Shown here: positions 1 to 9,377 of the stretch, piece after piece
Layout of the letters: the number at the start of each line of letters is the position of its first letter
Position numbering within the stretch: position 1 is the stretch's first letter
Source: Hydrogenophaga sp. BPS33
GTDB lineage: Bacteria > Pseudomonadota > Gammaproteobacteria > Burkholderiales > Burkholderiaceae_C
Length of the DNA stretch: 64,000 nucleotides
Assembly: GCF_009859475.1 (NCBI RefSeq)
Contig: NZ_CP044549.1
Location: forward strand, 620,001-684,000
Direction of reading: 5' to 3'
Translations under genes and position numbers: made by a program
The notes under the pieces: generated by a model
Database searches by the model: none
Seen by the model: the letters and a program-made list of their open reading frames with translations, nothing else
What the model was told of the DNA's origin: nothing

Positions 1-774
1 CTAGGCCCGATCGCCCGCAGCGCGCGCGACTGCGCGCTGGTGCTCGACGCCATCGCAGGCACGCGCACCCTGGCCACCGCCCACGAGCTGCCCGCGGGCC
101 TGCGGGTCGGCGTGGCCTCCCGCTACTTCGTCGACGACATCCACGCCGACGTGGCGCGCGGCCTCGAAGACGCGCTGACTGCCTTGCGCGGGCTCGGCGC
201 GCAGATCACCCCGGTTACCCCCACGGGCCTGCCGCAGGCGAACGCCAACGCGAGCGTGATCATCATGTCCGAGGCGACGTCCGCGCACCGGCCCTGGATG
301 GCGCCGCACGCCGCGCGTTATTCGCCCACCGTGCTCGAACGCCTGGAGCAGGGCGCCCAGTTCAGCGCGGCCGACTATGTGGGCGCACAACGCTACCGCG
401 CGCCCGCGCTGGCCGATTTCTGCGACGCGGTGTTCGCCAACGCCGACGTGCTCGTGGCCCCGGTGATCGCGATCCCCGTGCCGCGCCTGGACGACGTGTC
501 GGCCGAGAACGACCCGGCGATGAACCGCATCGCGCGCGACATGACGCGCCTCACGCGTCCCATCAACTACCTCGGCCTGCCCGCGCTGTCCTTGCCCGTG
601 GGCCGCGACAGCCGCGGCATGCCACTGGCCGTTCAACTGATCGGCCGGCCCCACAGCGAGGCCTTGTTGATCCAGGTCGGTGCCGCTTTGCAGCGCAGCA
701 CCGACTGGCATCGCTTGCGCCCTTCCATCACCCCCCATCGCGCCACGTCTGGTGCAGGAGACCTCCCCCGATGA
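1..774 (+). CDS. amidase signature family protein, 3' part only
   Basis: The reading frame is open from base 1, so the N-terminal half with the Ser-Ser-Lys catalytic core lies upstream of the window. The visible 257 residues begin with a GPIARSARDCALVLDAIAG-type segment, typical of the amidase signature family just after the catalytic serine, and end with the LPVG...GMPLAVQLIGRPHSE motif diagnostic of amidase C-termini. The family hydrolyses amide bonds of small or acylated substrates in the cytoplasm; the substrate cannot be told here. Its stop overlaps the ATG of the next gene (ATGA), so it is translationally coupled to the FadB-like enzyme. Confidence 0.9.
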   Translation, partial: LGPIARSARDCALVLDAIAGTRTLATAHELPAGLRVGVASRYFVDDIHADVARGLEDALTALRGLGAQITPVTPTGLPQANANASVIIMSEATSAHRPWMAPHAARYSPTVLERLEQGAQFSAADYVGAQRYRAPALADFCDAVFANADVLVAPVIAIPVPRLDDVSAENDPAMNRIARDMTRLTRPINYLGLPALSLPVGRDSRGMPLAVQLIGRPHSEALLIQVGAALQRSTDWHRLRPSITPHRATSGAGDLPR

Positions 775-2858
775 CCCTCGTCCGATACGAACAGATCCGG
801 CACATTGCGGTGCTGAGTTTGAACAACCCGCCCGTCAACGCACTGGCCTACGAACTGCGCCGCGACCTCGCCGCTGCGCTCGACCGCGCGCTCACCGACG
901 CGTGCGTTCAAGGCATCGTGCTCGCGGGCACGGACAAGGCTTTCTGTGCCGGCGCCGACATTCCCGAACTCGGCACGCCCAAGGCCGCGCAAGACCCGAA
1001 CATCTTCACGCTGATCCGCGAGATCGAAAACAGCCGCAAACCGGTGGTGGCCGCCATCGCCGGCATCTGCATGGGCGGTGGTCTGGAGATCGCGCTGGCG
1101 TGCCATTACCGCGTGGCGCTGAGCGATGCGCAGATCGCCTTCCCCGAGATCAAGCTCGGCCTCATGCCTGGTGCTGGCGGCACGCAACGCTTGCCGCGTC
1201 TGACCGGTCTGCAATGGGCACTGAACCTCATGCTCACCGGCGAGGCCGTGCGCGCCGAACGCCTGATGGACACCGCGCTGTTCGACCGTGTGGTCGCCAG
1301 CAACCTGGTCGAACAGGCCTGCGCCGTCGCCATGGAGGTGGTGGACGCCGGCGTGCCACCGCGCCGCACCTGCGACCTGAAGGTGGACGAGCCCTACGCG
1401 CAGAGCTTCCTGCAAGTGGCGCGCAACACCGTGCGCCCCAAGCTCAAGGGCGGCGACACCGCCGCGCTGCGTGTGATCGACGCAGTGGCCGCGTCGGTGG
1501 ACAAACCGTTTGAAGACGGCCTGCGCCTGGAGCGCGAGGCGTTCGCCACGCTGGAGCAGGCACCATACTCGCGCGCCATGCGTCACATCTTCCGCGCCGA
1601 GCGCCTGGCGTCCAAGGTGGACGGCGTGCCGAGCCACACGCCCGTGCGCGACATCCGCCGCGTGGCCATCATCGGTGCGGGCACCATGGGCGGCGGCATC
1701 GCCATGGCCTTCCTCAACGTCGGCATCCCGGTGATCCTGCTCGACCGATCCGACGCCGACGTGGAACGCGGCCTGGCCAACGTGCGCCGCAACTACGAGG
1801 CCACGGTGCAGCGCGGGCGCCTCACCGCCGAAGCGATGGAGCAGCGCATGGCCCAGCTCACCGGGGTCACCGAGTACAGCGCCATCGCCGATGCCGACCT
1901 CGTGATCGAAGCCGTGTTTGAAAACATGGACGTCAAGGAAGACGTCTTCAAGAAGCTCGACGCGGTCATGAAGCCCGGCGCGATCCTTGCGTCCAACACC
2001 TCGCGCCTGGACGTCGACCGCATCGCCGCCTTCACACAGCGCCCGGCCGATGTGCTGGGCATGCACTTCTTCAGCCCGGCCAACGTGATGAAGCTGCTCG
2101 AAGTGGTGCGTGGCGCGCAGACCGCGCCCGACGTGCTCAACACCGTGATGCAGCTCGCGCGGCGCATCGGCAAGGTGGCCATCGTCTCCGGCGTTTGCGA
2201 CGGGTTCATCGGAAACCGCATGATCACCTTCTACCTGGAGCAGAGCATGGTGCTGCTCGAAGAAGGCGCCTCACCCCAGCAGATCGACCGCGCCCTGGAG
2301 AAGTGGGGCATGGCCATGGGCCCGTTCCGCATGAGCGACCTCGCCGGTCTGGACATCGGCTACACCATTCGCCAGCGCCAGTACGCCGAAGACGCCCACG
2401 CGCGCCGCAGCCCGCTGGCCGACAAGGTGTTCGAAGCCGGTCGACTGGGCCAGAAGAACGGCAAGGGTTGGTACAAGTACGTGCCGGGCCAGCGCAACGC
2501 CTTGCGCGACCCCGAGGTGGATGCGCTCATCGCCGAGCATTTCGCCAGCGCCGGGCGCACCCCACGCACCTTCAGCGACGAGGAAATCGTCGAGCGCTGC
2601 ATCTACGCGCTGGTCAACGAAGGTGCCTACATCATGCAAGAAGGCATTGCCGCGCGCGCGTCCGACATCGACCTCGTGTACCTGCATGGCTATGGCTTCC
2701 CGCGCTGGCGCGGTGGTCCGATGATGGCCGCGCAGACCGTAGGCCTGTCCAGCGTCGTGCGCGCCATCCAGCGCATCCGCAGCCGGGGCGACAGCTGGTT
2801 CAAGGAACCCGCGCCGCTGCTGGTGCAACGCGCCGAACAGAACCTGGGCCTCGACTGA
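771..2858 (+). CDS. bifunctional enoyl-CoA hydratase / 3-hydroxyacyl-CoA dehydrogenase (FadB/FadJ-like)
   Basis: The protein has 695 residues. The N-terminal crotonase domain carries both hydratase glutamates (E106 in [10 protein letters not shown]126 in [13 protein letters not shown]). The C-terminal NAD-dependent dehydrogenase starts near residue 297 with the GAGTMG nucleotide-binding loop and has the catalytic-His motif HFFSPANVM and a GFIGNR motif. It should hydrate enoyl-CoA and oxidise the 3-hydroxyacyl-CoA in the cytoplasm. The ATG at 771 overlaps the amidase stop and has an AGGAG-type site upstream. The thiolase directly downstream supplies the last beta-oxidation step. All catalytic residues are present, unlike the paralogue at 38776. 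Confidence 0.95.
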   Translation: MTLVRYEQIRHIAVLSLNNPPVNALAYELRRDLAAALDRALTDACVQGIVLAGTDKAFCAGADIPELGTPKAAQDPNIFTLIREIENSRKPVVAAIAGICMGGGLEIALACHYRVALSDAQIAFPEIKLGLMPGAGGTQRLPRLTGLQWALNLMLTGEAVRAERLMDTALFDRVVASNLVEQACAVAMEVVDAGVPPRRTCDLKVDEPYAQSFLQVARNTVRPKLKGGDTAALRVIDAVAASVDKPFEDGLRLEREAFATLEQAPYSRAMRHIFRAERLASKVDGVPSHTPVRDIRRVAIIGAGTMGGGIAMAFLNVGIPVILLDRSDADVERGLANVRRNYEATVQRGRLTAEAMEQRMAQLTGVTEYSAIADADLVIEAVFENMDVKEDVFKKLDAVMKPGAILASNTSRLDVDRIAAFTQRPADVLGMHFFSPANVMKLLEVVRGAQTAPDVLNTVMQLARRIGKVAIVSGVCDGFIGNRMITFYLEQSMVLLEEGASPQQIDRALEKWGMAMGPFRMSDLAGLDIGYTIRQRQYAEDAHARRSPLADKVFEAGRLGQKNGKGWYKYVPGQRNALRDPEVDALIAEHFASAGRTPRTFSDEEIVERCIYALVNEGAYIMQEGIAARASDIDLVYLHGYGFPRWRGGPMMAAQTVGLSSVVRAIQRIRSRGDSWFKEPAPLLVQRAEQNLGLD

Positions 2859-2914
2859 CGCGACCCGCGCAGTCCCGGTCTATCCATTGCAGAAGAACAC
2901 ACCAAGGAATGAAG

Positions 2915-4093
2915 ATGAATGAAGCGGTGATCGTTTCCACGGCGCGCACCGGACTGGCCAAGTCCTGGAAGGGTGCTTTCAACATGACCCATGGCGCCAC
3001 ACTCGGTGGCCACGTGGTGCAAGAGGCCGTGCGCCGTGCCGGTATCGAACCGGCCGAAGTGGAAGACGTCTACTTCGGCTGCTCGCTCGGCGAAGGCACG
3101 ACCGGCAGCAACGTGGCCCGCCAGATCGCGCTGCGCGCCGGCCTGCCCGTGACCGCGGCCGGCACCACCGTGACGCGCTTTTGCGCTTCGGGCCTGGAGG
3201 CCGTGGCCAACGCCGCCAAGCGCGTGATCGTCGACCGCGTGCCGGTGATGGTGGCCGGTGGCATCGAGTCCATCTCCTGCGTGCAGAACGAACTCAACCA
3301 GCACATGCGCCTGGACCCGTGGCTGGTCCAGCACCGCCCCGACACCTACATGAACATGCTGCAGACGGCCGAGAACGTCGCCACGCGCTACAAGATTGGC
3401 CGCGACCTCCAAGACGCGTACGGCGCGCGCAGCCAGCAGCGCGCTGCTGCTGCGCAGGCTGCCGGTCTGTTCAACGACGAGATCGTGGCCATGACCGTGA
3501 CAAAGGCCGTGGAGAACAAGGCCACCGGCCACATCGAGCGCCGCGAAGTCACCATCGACAGCGACGAAGGCATCCGCGGCGACACCACGCTCGAAGGCAT
3601 TGGCAAGCTGCGCTCGGTGCTGCCCAACGGCGTGATCACCGCCGGCAACGCCAGCCAATTCTCCGACGGCGCCGCCGCCTGCGTGGTGATGGACGCCAAG
3701 CTTGCCGAGCAGCGCGGCATCCGCCCGCTGGGCATCTTCCGTGGCTACGCCGTGGCCGGCTGCGAGCCCGACGAAATGGGCATCGGCCCGGTGTTCGCCG
3801 TGCCGCGCCTGCTGGAGCGTGCCGGCGTGCGTCTGGAAGACGTGGGCCTGTGGGAACTCAACGAAGCCTTCGCGGTGCAGGTGCTGTACTGCCGCGACAA
3901 GCTCGGCATTCCCGACGACCGCCTCAACGTCAACGGCGGTGCGATTGCCGTCGGCCACCCCTATGGCGTGACCGGCGTGCGCCTGGTGGGCCATGCGCTG
4001 ATCGAAGGCCGTCGCCGTGGCGTCAAGTACGTCGTGGTGACCATGTGTGTGGGCGGCGGCCAAGGCGCTGCCGCGTTGTTCGAGGTGTGCTGA
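2915..4093 (+). CDS. thiolase (acetyl-CoA C-acyltransferase)
   Basis: The protein has 392 residues. The nucleophile is Cys90 in [10 protein letters not shown]. The C-terminal [15 protein letters not shown] (catalytic His) and MCVGGGQG (second Cys) motifs are intact. It should cleave 3-ketoacyl-CoA with CoA, completing the cycle begun by the upstream FadB-like enzyme. Two in-frame ATGs exist, at 2909 and 2915. I chose 2915 because AAGGA at 2904-2908 is then 6 nt away, whereas it would abut the first ATG. It lies about 55 bp after the FadB-like gene and 2 bp before the next crotonase, within one operon. Confidence 0.93.
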   Translation: MNEAVIVSTARTGLAKSWKGAFNMTHGATLGGHVVQEAVRRAGIEPAEVEDVYFGCSLGEGTTGSNVARQIALRAGLPVTAAGTTVTRFCASGLEAVANAAKRVIVDRVPVMVAGGIESISCVQNELNQHMRLDPWLVQHRPDTYMNMLQTAENVATRYKIGRDLQDAYGARSQQRAAAAQAAGLFNDEIVAMTVTKAVENKATGHIERREVTIDSDEGIRGDTTLEGIGKLRSVLPNGVITAGNASQFSDGAAACVVMDAKLAEQRGIRPLGIFRGYAVAGCEPDEMGIGPVFAVPRLLERAGVRLEDVGLWELNEAFAVQVLYCRDKLGIPDDRLNVNGGAIAVGHPYGVTGVRLVGHALIEGRRRGVKYVVVTMCVGGGQGAAALFEVC

Positions 4094-4095
4094 CC

Positions 4096-4884
4096 ATGAC
4101 GATTTCCACCACATCCACCGAAGACCTGGGCATTGAACGCGACGGCGCCGTGGCCGTGATCGAGCTGCGCCGCCCGCCGCACAACTTCTTCGACCTGGAC
4201 CTCATCACCCGCGTGGCCGATGCCTGCGAAGCCTTCGACGCGGACCCCGAGGTACGCGCCGTGGTGTTGCGCGCGCAAGGCAAGTCGTTCAGCGCGGGCG
4301 CCAACCTGGCCAACAAGGACGCGCCAGGTGCGGTGCCAGTGCACCCGCAGCGCCACACCTACCGCGAAGCCCTGCGCATCTTCAAGACTGGCAAGCCCAT
4401 CGTCGCCGCCGTGCACGGCGCGGCCATTGGTGGCGGGCTCGGTCTGGCGCTGGTGGCCGACTTCCGCGTGGCCTGCCCCGAAACCCGCCTGAGCGCCAAT
4501 TTCACCAAGCTGGGCTTTCACCCTGGCTTCGGGTTGACCGCCACGCTGCCCTGGTTGATCGGCCGGCAGAACACCGCCCTGATGTTCTACACCAGCCGCA
4601 CCATAGACGGCCCGACCGCGCTGTCCATGGGACTGGTCGACAAGGTCGTGCCGCAGGCCGAGGTGCACGGCGCCGCGATGGCCTTGGCGAAAGAACTCGC
4701 CAGTGTCGGCCCGCTGGCCTTGCGCGCCACCCGCGCGACCCACCGCCGTGGCCTGCTCCCCGAGATCGAGATGGCGCTGGAGCGCGAGATGACCGAGCAG
4801 GCCTGGTTGGGCAAGACGACCGACTTCCAGGAAGGGCTGGCTGCGGTGCGCGAGCGGCGCGAGCCGCGCTTCACGGGCAATTGA
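4096..4884 (+). CDS. enoyl-CoA hydratase/isomerase (crotonase) family protein
   Basis: The protein has 262 residues and one crotonase domain. The oxyanion-hole region FSAGANL and the HGAAIGGGLGLAL loop are recognisable. However, the two glutamates of true hydratases are absent: the loop reads GGGLGLAL, and the second position falls in TKLGFHPGFG. Hydration of a simple enoyl-CoA is therefore doubtful; isomerisation, C-C hydrolysis or another crotonase reaction is possible. It starts 2 bp after the thiolase stop and its stop overlaps an upstream in-frame extension of the IclR gene, so it belongs to the same operon. Confidence 0.88.
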   Translation: MTISTTSTEDLGIERDGAVAVIELRRPPHNFFDLDLITRVADACEAFDADPEVRAVVLRAQGKSFSAGANLANKDAPGAVPVHPQRHTYREALRIFKTGKPIVAAVHGAAIGGGLGLALVADFRVACPETRLSANFTKLGFHPGFGLTATLPWLIGRQNTALMFYTSRTIDGPTALSMGLVDKVVPQAEVHGAAMALAKELASVGPLALRATRATHRRGLLPEIEMALEREMTEQAWLGKTTDFQEGLAAVRERREPRFTGN

Positions 4885-4985
4885 TGGTCCGGCTGGCATG
4901 GCGCGGACGGCCGCCTAGAATGGGTGCCGCCGAGACATCGTTGCGCGCGGCCGCAGCGGGCGTACCAGACCCAACCTCACAGAAC

Positions 4986-5693
4986 ATGACAGACAACAAG
5001 GACGGTGTTGCCGCGGTCGAGCGTGCGTTGACCATCATGAATGCGTTCCGCATCGATGACCAGGCCCTCACCCTGCATGAGATTGCCAACCGCACGGGCT
5101 TCTACAAGAGCACGATCCTGCGCTTGCTGGTCTCGCTGATCCGCTTTGGCTGCGTGCAGCAATTGCCCGACGCCACCTACAAACTCGGCCACGCCGTGAT
5201 GACCTGGGGCACCGTCTACCGCCAGTCCTTGCGCCTCGAAGACCACGTGGTGCCGGTGCTCAACCGCCTGGTCGAGCTCACGGGCGAAGGCGCTTCCTAC
5301 TTTCGCCGCGAGGGCGACGTGCGCCTGTGCCTGTTTCGCGTCGACCCGCGCCACTCGGTGCGCGACCACATCTACGCCGGGCAGGTGCTGCCGCTCACGC
5401 AAGGTGCTGCAGGCCGCGTGCTGGTGGAGTTCGACGGCGACCCCGCGCACTGGCCTTCGACGCGCGTGTTCTTCTCGGTCGGCGAGCGCGAGCCCGATAT
5501 CGCCGCCCTGGCCGCGCCCGTGTTCGGACCGGGCGACAAGGTGGTTGGTTCGATTGCGATCTCCGGTCCGTCCAGCCGCTTTGCGGAAACCGTGCTGCCA
5601 TCGCACACGGCCGCGGTGCGCGAAGCTGCGATCAACCTGACCCAGCAGTTGGGGGGCAGCTCCGATTGGCTGCTGGGCATGCGCAAGTCCTGA
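4986..5693 (+). CDS. IclR family transcriptional regulator
   Basis: The protein has 235 residues. An N-terminal winged helix-turn-helix (AVERALTIMNAF...LTLHEIANRTGFYKSTILRLL) is followed by the IclR effector-binding domain (DHIYAGQVLPLTQGAAGRVL). The frame is open upstream to 4881, but I place the start at ATG 4986 because IclR proteins normally begin a few residues before the VERAL segment. The upstream extension would add 35 unusual residues. It is the last gene of the amidase/FadB/thiolase operon and probably senses a pathway carboxylate or CoA ester to control it. It ends 4 bp from the convergent acyl-CoA synthetase. Confidence 0.92.
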   Translation: MTDNKDGVAAVERALTIMNAFRIDDQALTLHEIANRTGFYKSTILRLLVSLIRFGCVQQLPDATYKLGHAVMTWGTVYRQSLRLEDHVVPVLNRLVELTGEGASYFRREGDVRLCLFRVDPRHSVRDHIYAGQVLPLTQGAAGRVLVEFDGDPAHWPSTRVFFSVGEREPDIAALAAPVFGPGDKVVGSIAISGPSSRFAETVLPSHTAAVREAAINLTQQLGGSSDWLLGMRKS

Positions 5694-5697
5694 GCCT

Positions 5698-7254
5698 TCA
5701 CCCCACCCGCCGCTCCTGCCCGGCCCAGAATGGCTCACGCACCGCCTTGCGCGAAATCTTGCCGTTCGGGTTGCGCGGCAGCTCGGCCACGAAATCCACC
5801 GAGCGGGGTTTCTTGAAATCCGCCAGCGTGTCGCGGCAGTGCTGTGCAATGTCGGCCTCGGTGGCCTGCGCCCCCGGGCGCAGCACCACCACCGCCTTCA
5901 CCGCCTCGCCCCAGGTGTCGTCGGGCACGCCGACCACGCAGGCCTCGTAGACCGCCGGGTGGGCGTACAGCGCCTGCTCCACCTCGGTCGGGTACACGTT
6001 GAAGCCACCGGAGATGATCATGTCCTTGCTGCGGTCGACGATGTAGATGAAACCTTCGTCGTCCACTTTGGCGAGATCGCCCGTGTGCAGCCAGCCGTCG
6101 GCATCGAAGGCCTGCCGCGTCAGTTCGGGCTCCTTCCAGTAGCCCGCGAACACGTCGGGGCCGCGCACCACGATCTCGCCCACCTCGTCGCCGCGCACCA
6201 GTTGCCCCGCCTCGTTGACCACGCGCACCTCGGACTCGCCAATCGGCCGCCCGCAGGACGCCAGGCGAGCGGGCTTCTCGCGCACCGCACCCGCGTGGTC
6301 CTGCGTGGAGAACAGGATCAGTCCGCCCGTGGTCTCGCCCCCGCCATAGCCTTGCGAGAGCACCGGCCCGAGCTTCTCCCAGGCCTCGCGGATGCGCGCC
6401 GGTGCCATGGGCGCGCCGCCATAGGCGATCTGCTTGAGGCTGCTGATGTCGTAGCGACCGAGGTCCGGGTGGGTCGTCAGCCGGTTCAGCATGGTCGGCA
6501 CCATGAAGGTGTAGGTGACGCGCCAGCGCTGCACCGCGGCCAACAGGCTGTCCGGGTCGAACTTGTCCTGGATCAGGACCGCGCCGCCCTGGTACAGGAA
6601 GGGCTGCAGGAACATGCCGCTGGCGTGCGTGAGCGGTCCGCTGAGCAGCAGCACGTCGCCCGGCGCCACGCGCATGCGGTGCATGCCGACCTTGCGCAGG
6701 TGCGACAGGCGGTTGCCCACGGTCTGCATGGCCGCCTTGAGCTTGCCGGTCGAGCCCGAGGTGTAGTGCAGCACCGCCAGGTCCTCAGCCTGCATCTGCA
6801 CGTCGGGATTGGTGTCGCCGGCCGCCGCGAGCAGGGCTTCGTAGTCGTGCCAGCCCGGCACCGGCGTGCCCACGCCCACGAAATGCTCCACCTGGCCCAG
6901 GCGCTCGCGCAAGGCCTGCACCGATTCCACGTGCGAGTCGCCCACCAGGAACACGCGCGGCTCGCCGTTCTCGATCACGTCCACGACCTCGCTGGGCGCC
7001 AGGCGCGCATTGAGCGGCACGCGCACGAGGCCGGCCTTGTAGAGCGCCACTTCCAGCTCCACGATGGCGGGCCGGTTCGACATCTGGAACGCCACGCGGT
7101 CGCCCTTGCGCAGGCCCAGGCCGAGCAGGGCATTGGCCAGGCGGTTGGAGCGCTCTTCGAGCGTGCGGAAATCGGCCACGCGGTCCTGGAAGATGATCGC
7201 GGGCTGGTCGGGGAAATGCCGCGCGTTGCGGCTGATGAAGCGGCCTTGGTTCAT
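5698..7254 (-). CDS. acyl-CoA synthetase (AMP-forming, ANL superfamily)
   Basis: The protein has 518 residues. The adenylation P-loop motif YTSGSTGKLKA, the core motif YGGGETTGG, the hinge motif DGWLHTGDLAKVDDEGFIYIVDRSKDMIISGG and the C-terminal catalytic lysine region NPNGKISRK are all present. It activates a carboxylic acid as acyl-AMP and then acyl-CoA; the substrate is unknown. The ATG at 7252-7254 is preceded on the minus strand by a good AGGAG site. It is divergent from the Bug receptor at 7452, which could deliver its substrate, and convergent with the IclR gene. Confidence 0.93.
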   Translation of the reverse strand: MNQGRFISRNARHFPDQPAIIFQDRVADFRTLEERSNRLANALLGLGLRKGDRVAFQMSNRPAIVELEVALYKAGLVRVPLNARLAPSEVVDVIENGEPRVFLVGDSHVESVQALRERLGQVEHFVGVGTPVPGWHDYEALLAAAGDTNPDVQMQAEDLAVLHYTSGSTGKLKAAMQTVGNRLSHLRKVGMHRMRVAPGDVLLLSGPLTHASGMFLQPFLYQGGAVLIQDKFDPDSLLAAVQRWRVTYTFMVPTMLNRLTTHPDLGRYDISSLKQIAYGGAPMAPARIREAWEKLGPVLSQGYGGGETTGGLILFSTQDHAGAVREKPARLASCGRPIGESEVRVVNEAGQLVRGDEVGEIVVRGPDVFAGYWKEPELTRQAFDADGWLHTGDLAKVDDEGFIYIVDRSKDMIISGGFNVYPTEVEQALYAHPAVYEACVVGVPDDTWGEAVKAVVVLRPGAQATEADIAQHCRDTLADFKKPRSVDFVAELPRNPNGKISRKAVREPFWAGQERRVG

Positions 7255-7301
7255 GAGGGTCTCCTGTGAAGGCGTGCATCGTAGGAGCGCTGTTGCGCGG
7301 G

Positions 7302-7371
7302 TTTCATAAGCAAACGGCGCCGTTCGATGCCGCGGCGTTATGGCCCCGCCCGATTCCGCGGCGTTATGAAA
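7302..7371. promoter_or_regulatory. probable operator region between divergent synthetase and Bug receptor genes
   Basis: Two copies of CCGCGGCGTTATG lie at 7330-7342 and 7356-7368, 26 bp apart. TTTCATAA at 7302-7309 is the inverted complement of TTATGAAA at 7364-7371. This arrangement in a divergent promoter region suggests a regulator-binding site. The regulator is not known; the IclR at 4986 or the LysR at 8436 are candidates. Confidence 0.45.
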
Positions 7372-7451
7372 ATCGCGCGCTGCGCTATCGCCGCCGGGGC
7401 GGCGCCCGTCCACACTGGCGGTCCCGATACCGTGAACACGAGGAGACACAC

Positions 7452-8426
7452 ATGCACCACCCGATCCCGCGCCGCCAGTGGCTGGCGGCCATGATCGCCA
7501 CCGGCGCGACCTGGCCTTTGCTGTCGCGCGCCGCCACCCCCTATCCCAATGGCCCGATCACACTCGTCGTGCCGTTCTCGGCCGGCGGGCAGTTCGACGG
7601 TGTAGCGCGCCTGGTGAGCAAGGCCATGTCGGCCGAGCTGGGCCAGACCATCGTGGTCGAGAACATCGGTGGCGCGGGTGGCAACATCGCTGCCGCGCGC
7701 GTGGCCCGCGCCAAGCCCGATGGGCAGACCCTGCTCATGTACGGCGGCAACTTCGCCGTGGCGCGCAGCCTGTACAAGAAGCTGGACTACGACCCGCTCG
7801 AAGACTTCGCGCCGATCTCCCGCGTGAGCATCGCGCCTCACGTCATCATGGTCTCGCCCAAGCTGGGCGTGTCCAGCTTCGCGCAGTTGCGCGAGCGCGC
7901 CAAGGGCGCCCAGCTGTCCTATGGCTCGCCCGGCGTGGGCACGTCCATGCACCTGGCCTTCGAGATGGTGAAGGACCACTTCAAGCTCGACGTCCTGCAC
8001 GTGCCCTACCGGGGCGGCGCCAACGTGATGACCGATCTCGCGGGCGGCCAGATCGAGCTGGGCATCATCGCCGTCGGCCCGGCGCTCGAATTCATCCGCA
8101 ACGGCACCGTCGTGCCCCTGGCCGTCACCAGCGCCGTGCGCTCACCCGCCTTGCCGCAGGTGCCCAGCACCGCTGAACTGGGCATGAAGGGGTTCGATGC
8201 CGGCAGCTGGTCGGGCTTCTCGGTGCCGCGCAAGACGCCCCCCGAGATCGTCAAGCGCTTGAACGCGGCGGTGCGCGCGGCGCTCGAATCGCCCGAGGTC
8301 AAGCGCCAGTTCGACGACCAGTCCTTCCTGTCGCTGGCAGGCACGCCCGAAGACATGCAGCGCTTCGTGGCGCTCGAGGCCCAGCGCTACGCGCCCATCA
8401 TCCAGAAGCTGAACCTCGCGCAGTGA
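7452..8426 (+). CDS. Bug family (TctC) periplasmic solute-binding receptor
   Basis: The protein has 324 residues. The N-terminus MHHPIPRRQWLAAMIATG resembles a twin-arginine-type signal, with likely cleavage near SRAA. The mature part begins with YPNGPITLVVPFSAGGQFD, the hallmark of Bug receptors of tripartite tricarboxylate transporters, and contains SYGSPGVGTSMHLAFE and the VPYRGG motif. Such proteins bind carboxylates in the periplasm. No TctA/TctB membrane genes adjoin it, as is common for Bug paralogues in Burkholderiales. AGGAG lies 5-10 nt before the ATG. Confidence 0.93.
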   Translation: MHHPIPRRQWLAAMIATGATWPLLSRAATPYPNGPITLVVPFSAGGQFDGVARLVSKAMSAELGQTIVVENIGGAGGNIAAARVARAKPDGQTLLMYGGNFAVARSLYKKLDYDPLEDFAPISRVSIAPHVIMVSPKLGVSSFAQLRERAKGAQLSYGSPGVGTSMHLAFEMVKDHFKLDVLHVPYRGGANVMTDLAGGQIELGIIAVGPALEFIRNGTVVPLAVTSAVRSPALPQVPSTAELGMKGFDAGSWSGFSVPRKTPPEIVKRLNAAVRAALESPEVKRQFDDQSFLSLAGTPEDMQRFVALEAQRYAPIIQKLNLAQ

Positions 8427-8435
8427 ACGTGAGCC

Positions 8436-9341
8436 TCAGCCCCTGGCGAATTCCGCCGACCGTTCCTGCAGCAGCTCCATGAAACGCAGCACCAGCGGCG
8501 AGAGGTTGACACCGCGCCGCGTCACGATGCCGACGCGGCGCGGCCAAGTGGCGTCGGCCATGGGCAGCGCGGCCAGGCCCTGGCCGGCAGGCGTGGAGAG
8601 CGAGAAGCGGCTCATCACACCCAGCAGGTCGCTGTCGCGCAGCACAGAAGGTGCCAACGTGACCGAGTTGTTCAAACCCACCACCACGCGCGGCAGCGGC
8701 ATGCCGTGCTCGGCCAGGCGCGCCTCCAAACGGCGCCGCGCCAGCACCTCGGGGCCGGGCAAGGCCCAGCCCACGTCCACCAGATCGCGCAGTTTCAGGC
8801 TGCGGCGCTGCAGCAGCGGATGGCCTTCGCGCAGGCACACGCACAGCTGGTCGTTGAACAGCGGCAACTGGTCCAGATCGTCCGGTTCGGTATCGTCCAG
8901 CGCGTTGACGGAGAGCTCCAGCTCGCCCCGGCGCAGCGACGCCAGCAAGGTGTCGTTCAGCCCGAGGACCACCTGGGCCTTGGCGCCCGGGCGCTGGCGC
9001 AGCAGCCGCGCGAAGGTTTCCGAGACCAGGCGGTCCGCGAACAGCGGCGACGTGCCCACGCGAATCGTGCCGATCGAACCCAGGTGGATGTCGTTCACTT
9101 CCTGCACCGCCTCGTCCAGCCCCACGCACAGGTGGCGCGCGCGCTCGAAGAACACGCTGCCGATGCGGGTGAGCGCCATGCCCTTGGGGCCGCGCTCGAA
9201 CAGTGCCACGTCCATGCCTTGCTCCAGCCGCTGCACGCCCTTGGTGAGCGCGGGCTGGCTCACGCCCAGGCGCTGCGCCGCGCGGCCCACGTGGCCTTCT
9301 TCGGCAACCGCGACGAAGTAGCGCAGGTCTTCCAGTCTCAT
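8436..9341 (-). CDS. LysR family transcriptional regulator
   Basis: The protein has 301 residues, the usual length. The N-terminal helix-turn-helix is clear (RLEDLRYFVAVAEEGHVGRAAQRLGVSQPALTKGVQRLE), followed by the periplasmic-binding-like effector domain with GTIRVGTS and a TRRGVNLSPLVLRF C-terminal segment. It is divergent from the acyl-CoA dehydrogenase at 9378, with only 36 bp between starts, so it probably controls that gene and itself. It converges with the Bug receptor gene, 9 bp away. Confidence 0.93.
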   Translation of the reverse strand: MRLEDLRYFVAVAEEGHVGRAAQRLGVSQPALTKGVQRLEQGMDVALFERGPKGMALTRIGSVFFERARHLCVGLDEAVQEVNDIHLGSIGTIRVGTSPLFADRLVSETFARLLRQRPGAKAQVVLGLNDTLLASLRRGELELSVNALDDTEPDDLDQLPLFNDQLCVCLREGHPLLQRRSLKLRDLVDVGWALPGPEVLARRRLEARLAEHGMPLPRVVVGLNNSVTLAPSVLRDSDLLGVMSRFSLSTPAGQGLAALPMADATWPRRVGIVTRRGVNLSPLVLRFMELLQERSAEFARG

Positions 9342-9377
9342 GGTGTTTTCGTCCGTCCTCTTTTCCGGAGCTGTTGC

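Noticed and set aside
2690..4114. 474-codon minus-strand open frame opposite the thiolase gene
   Set aside because: The translation is low-complexity (His/Ala/Gly/Val) and the plus strand carries an intact thiolase with all motifs.
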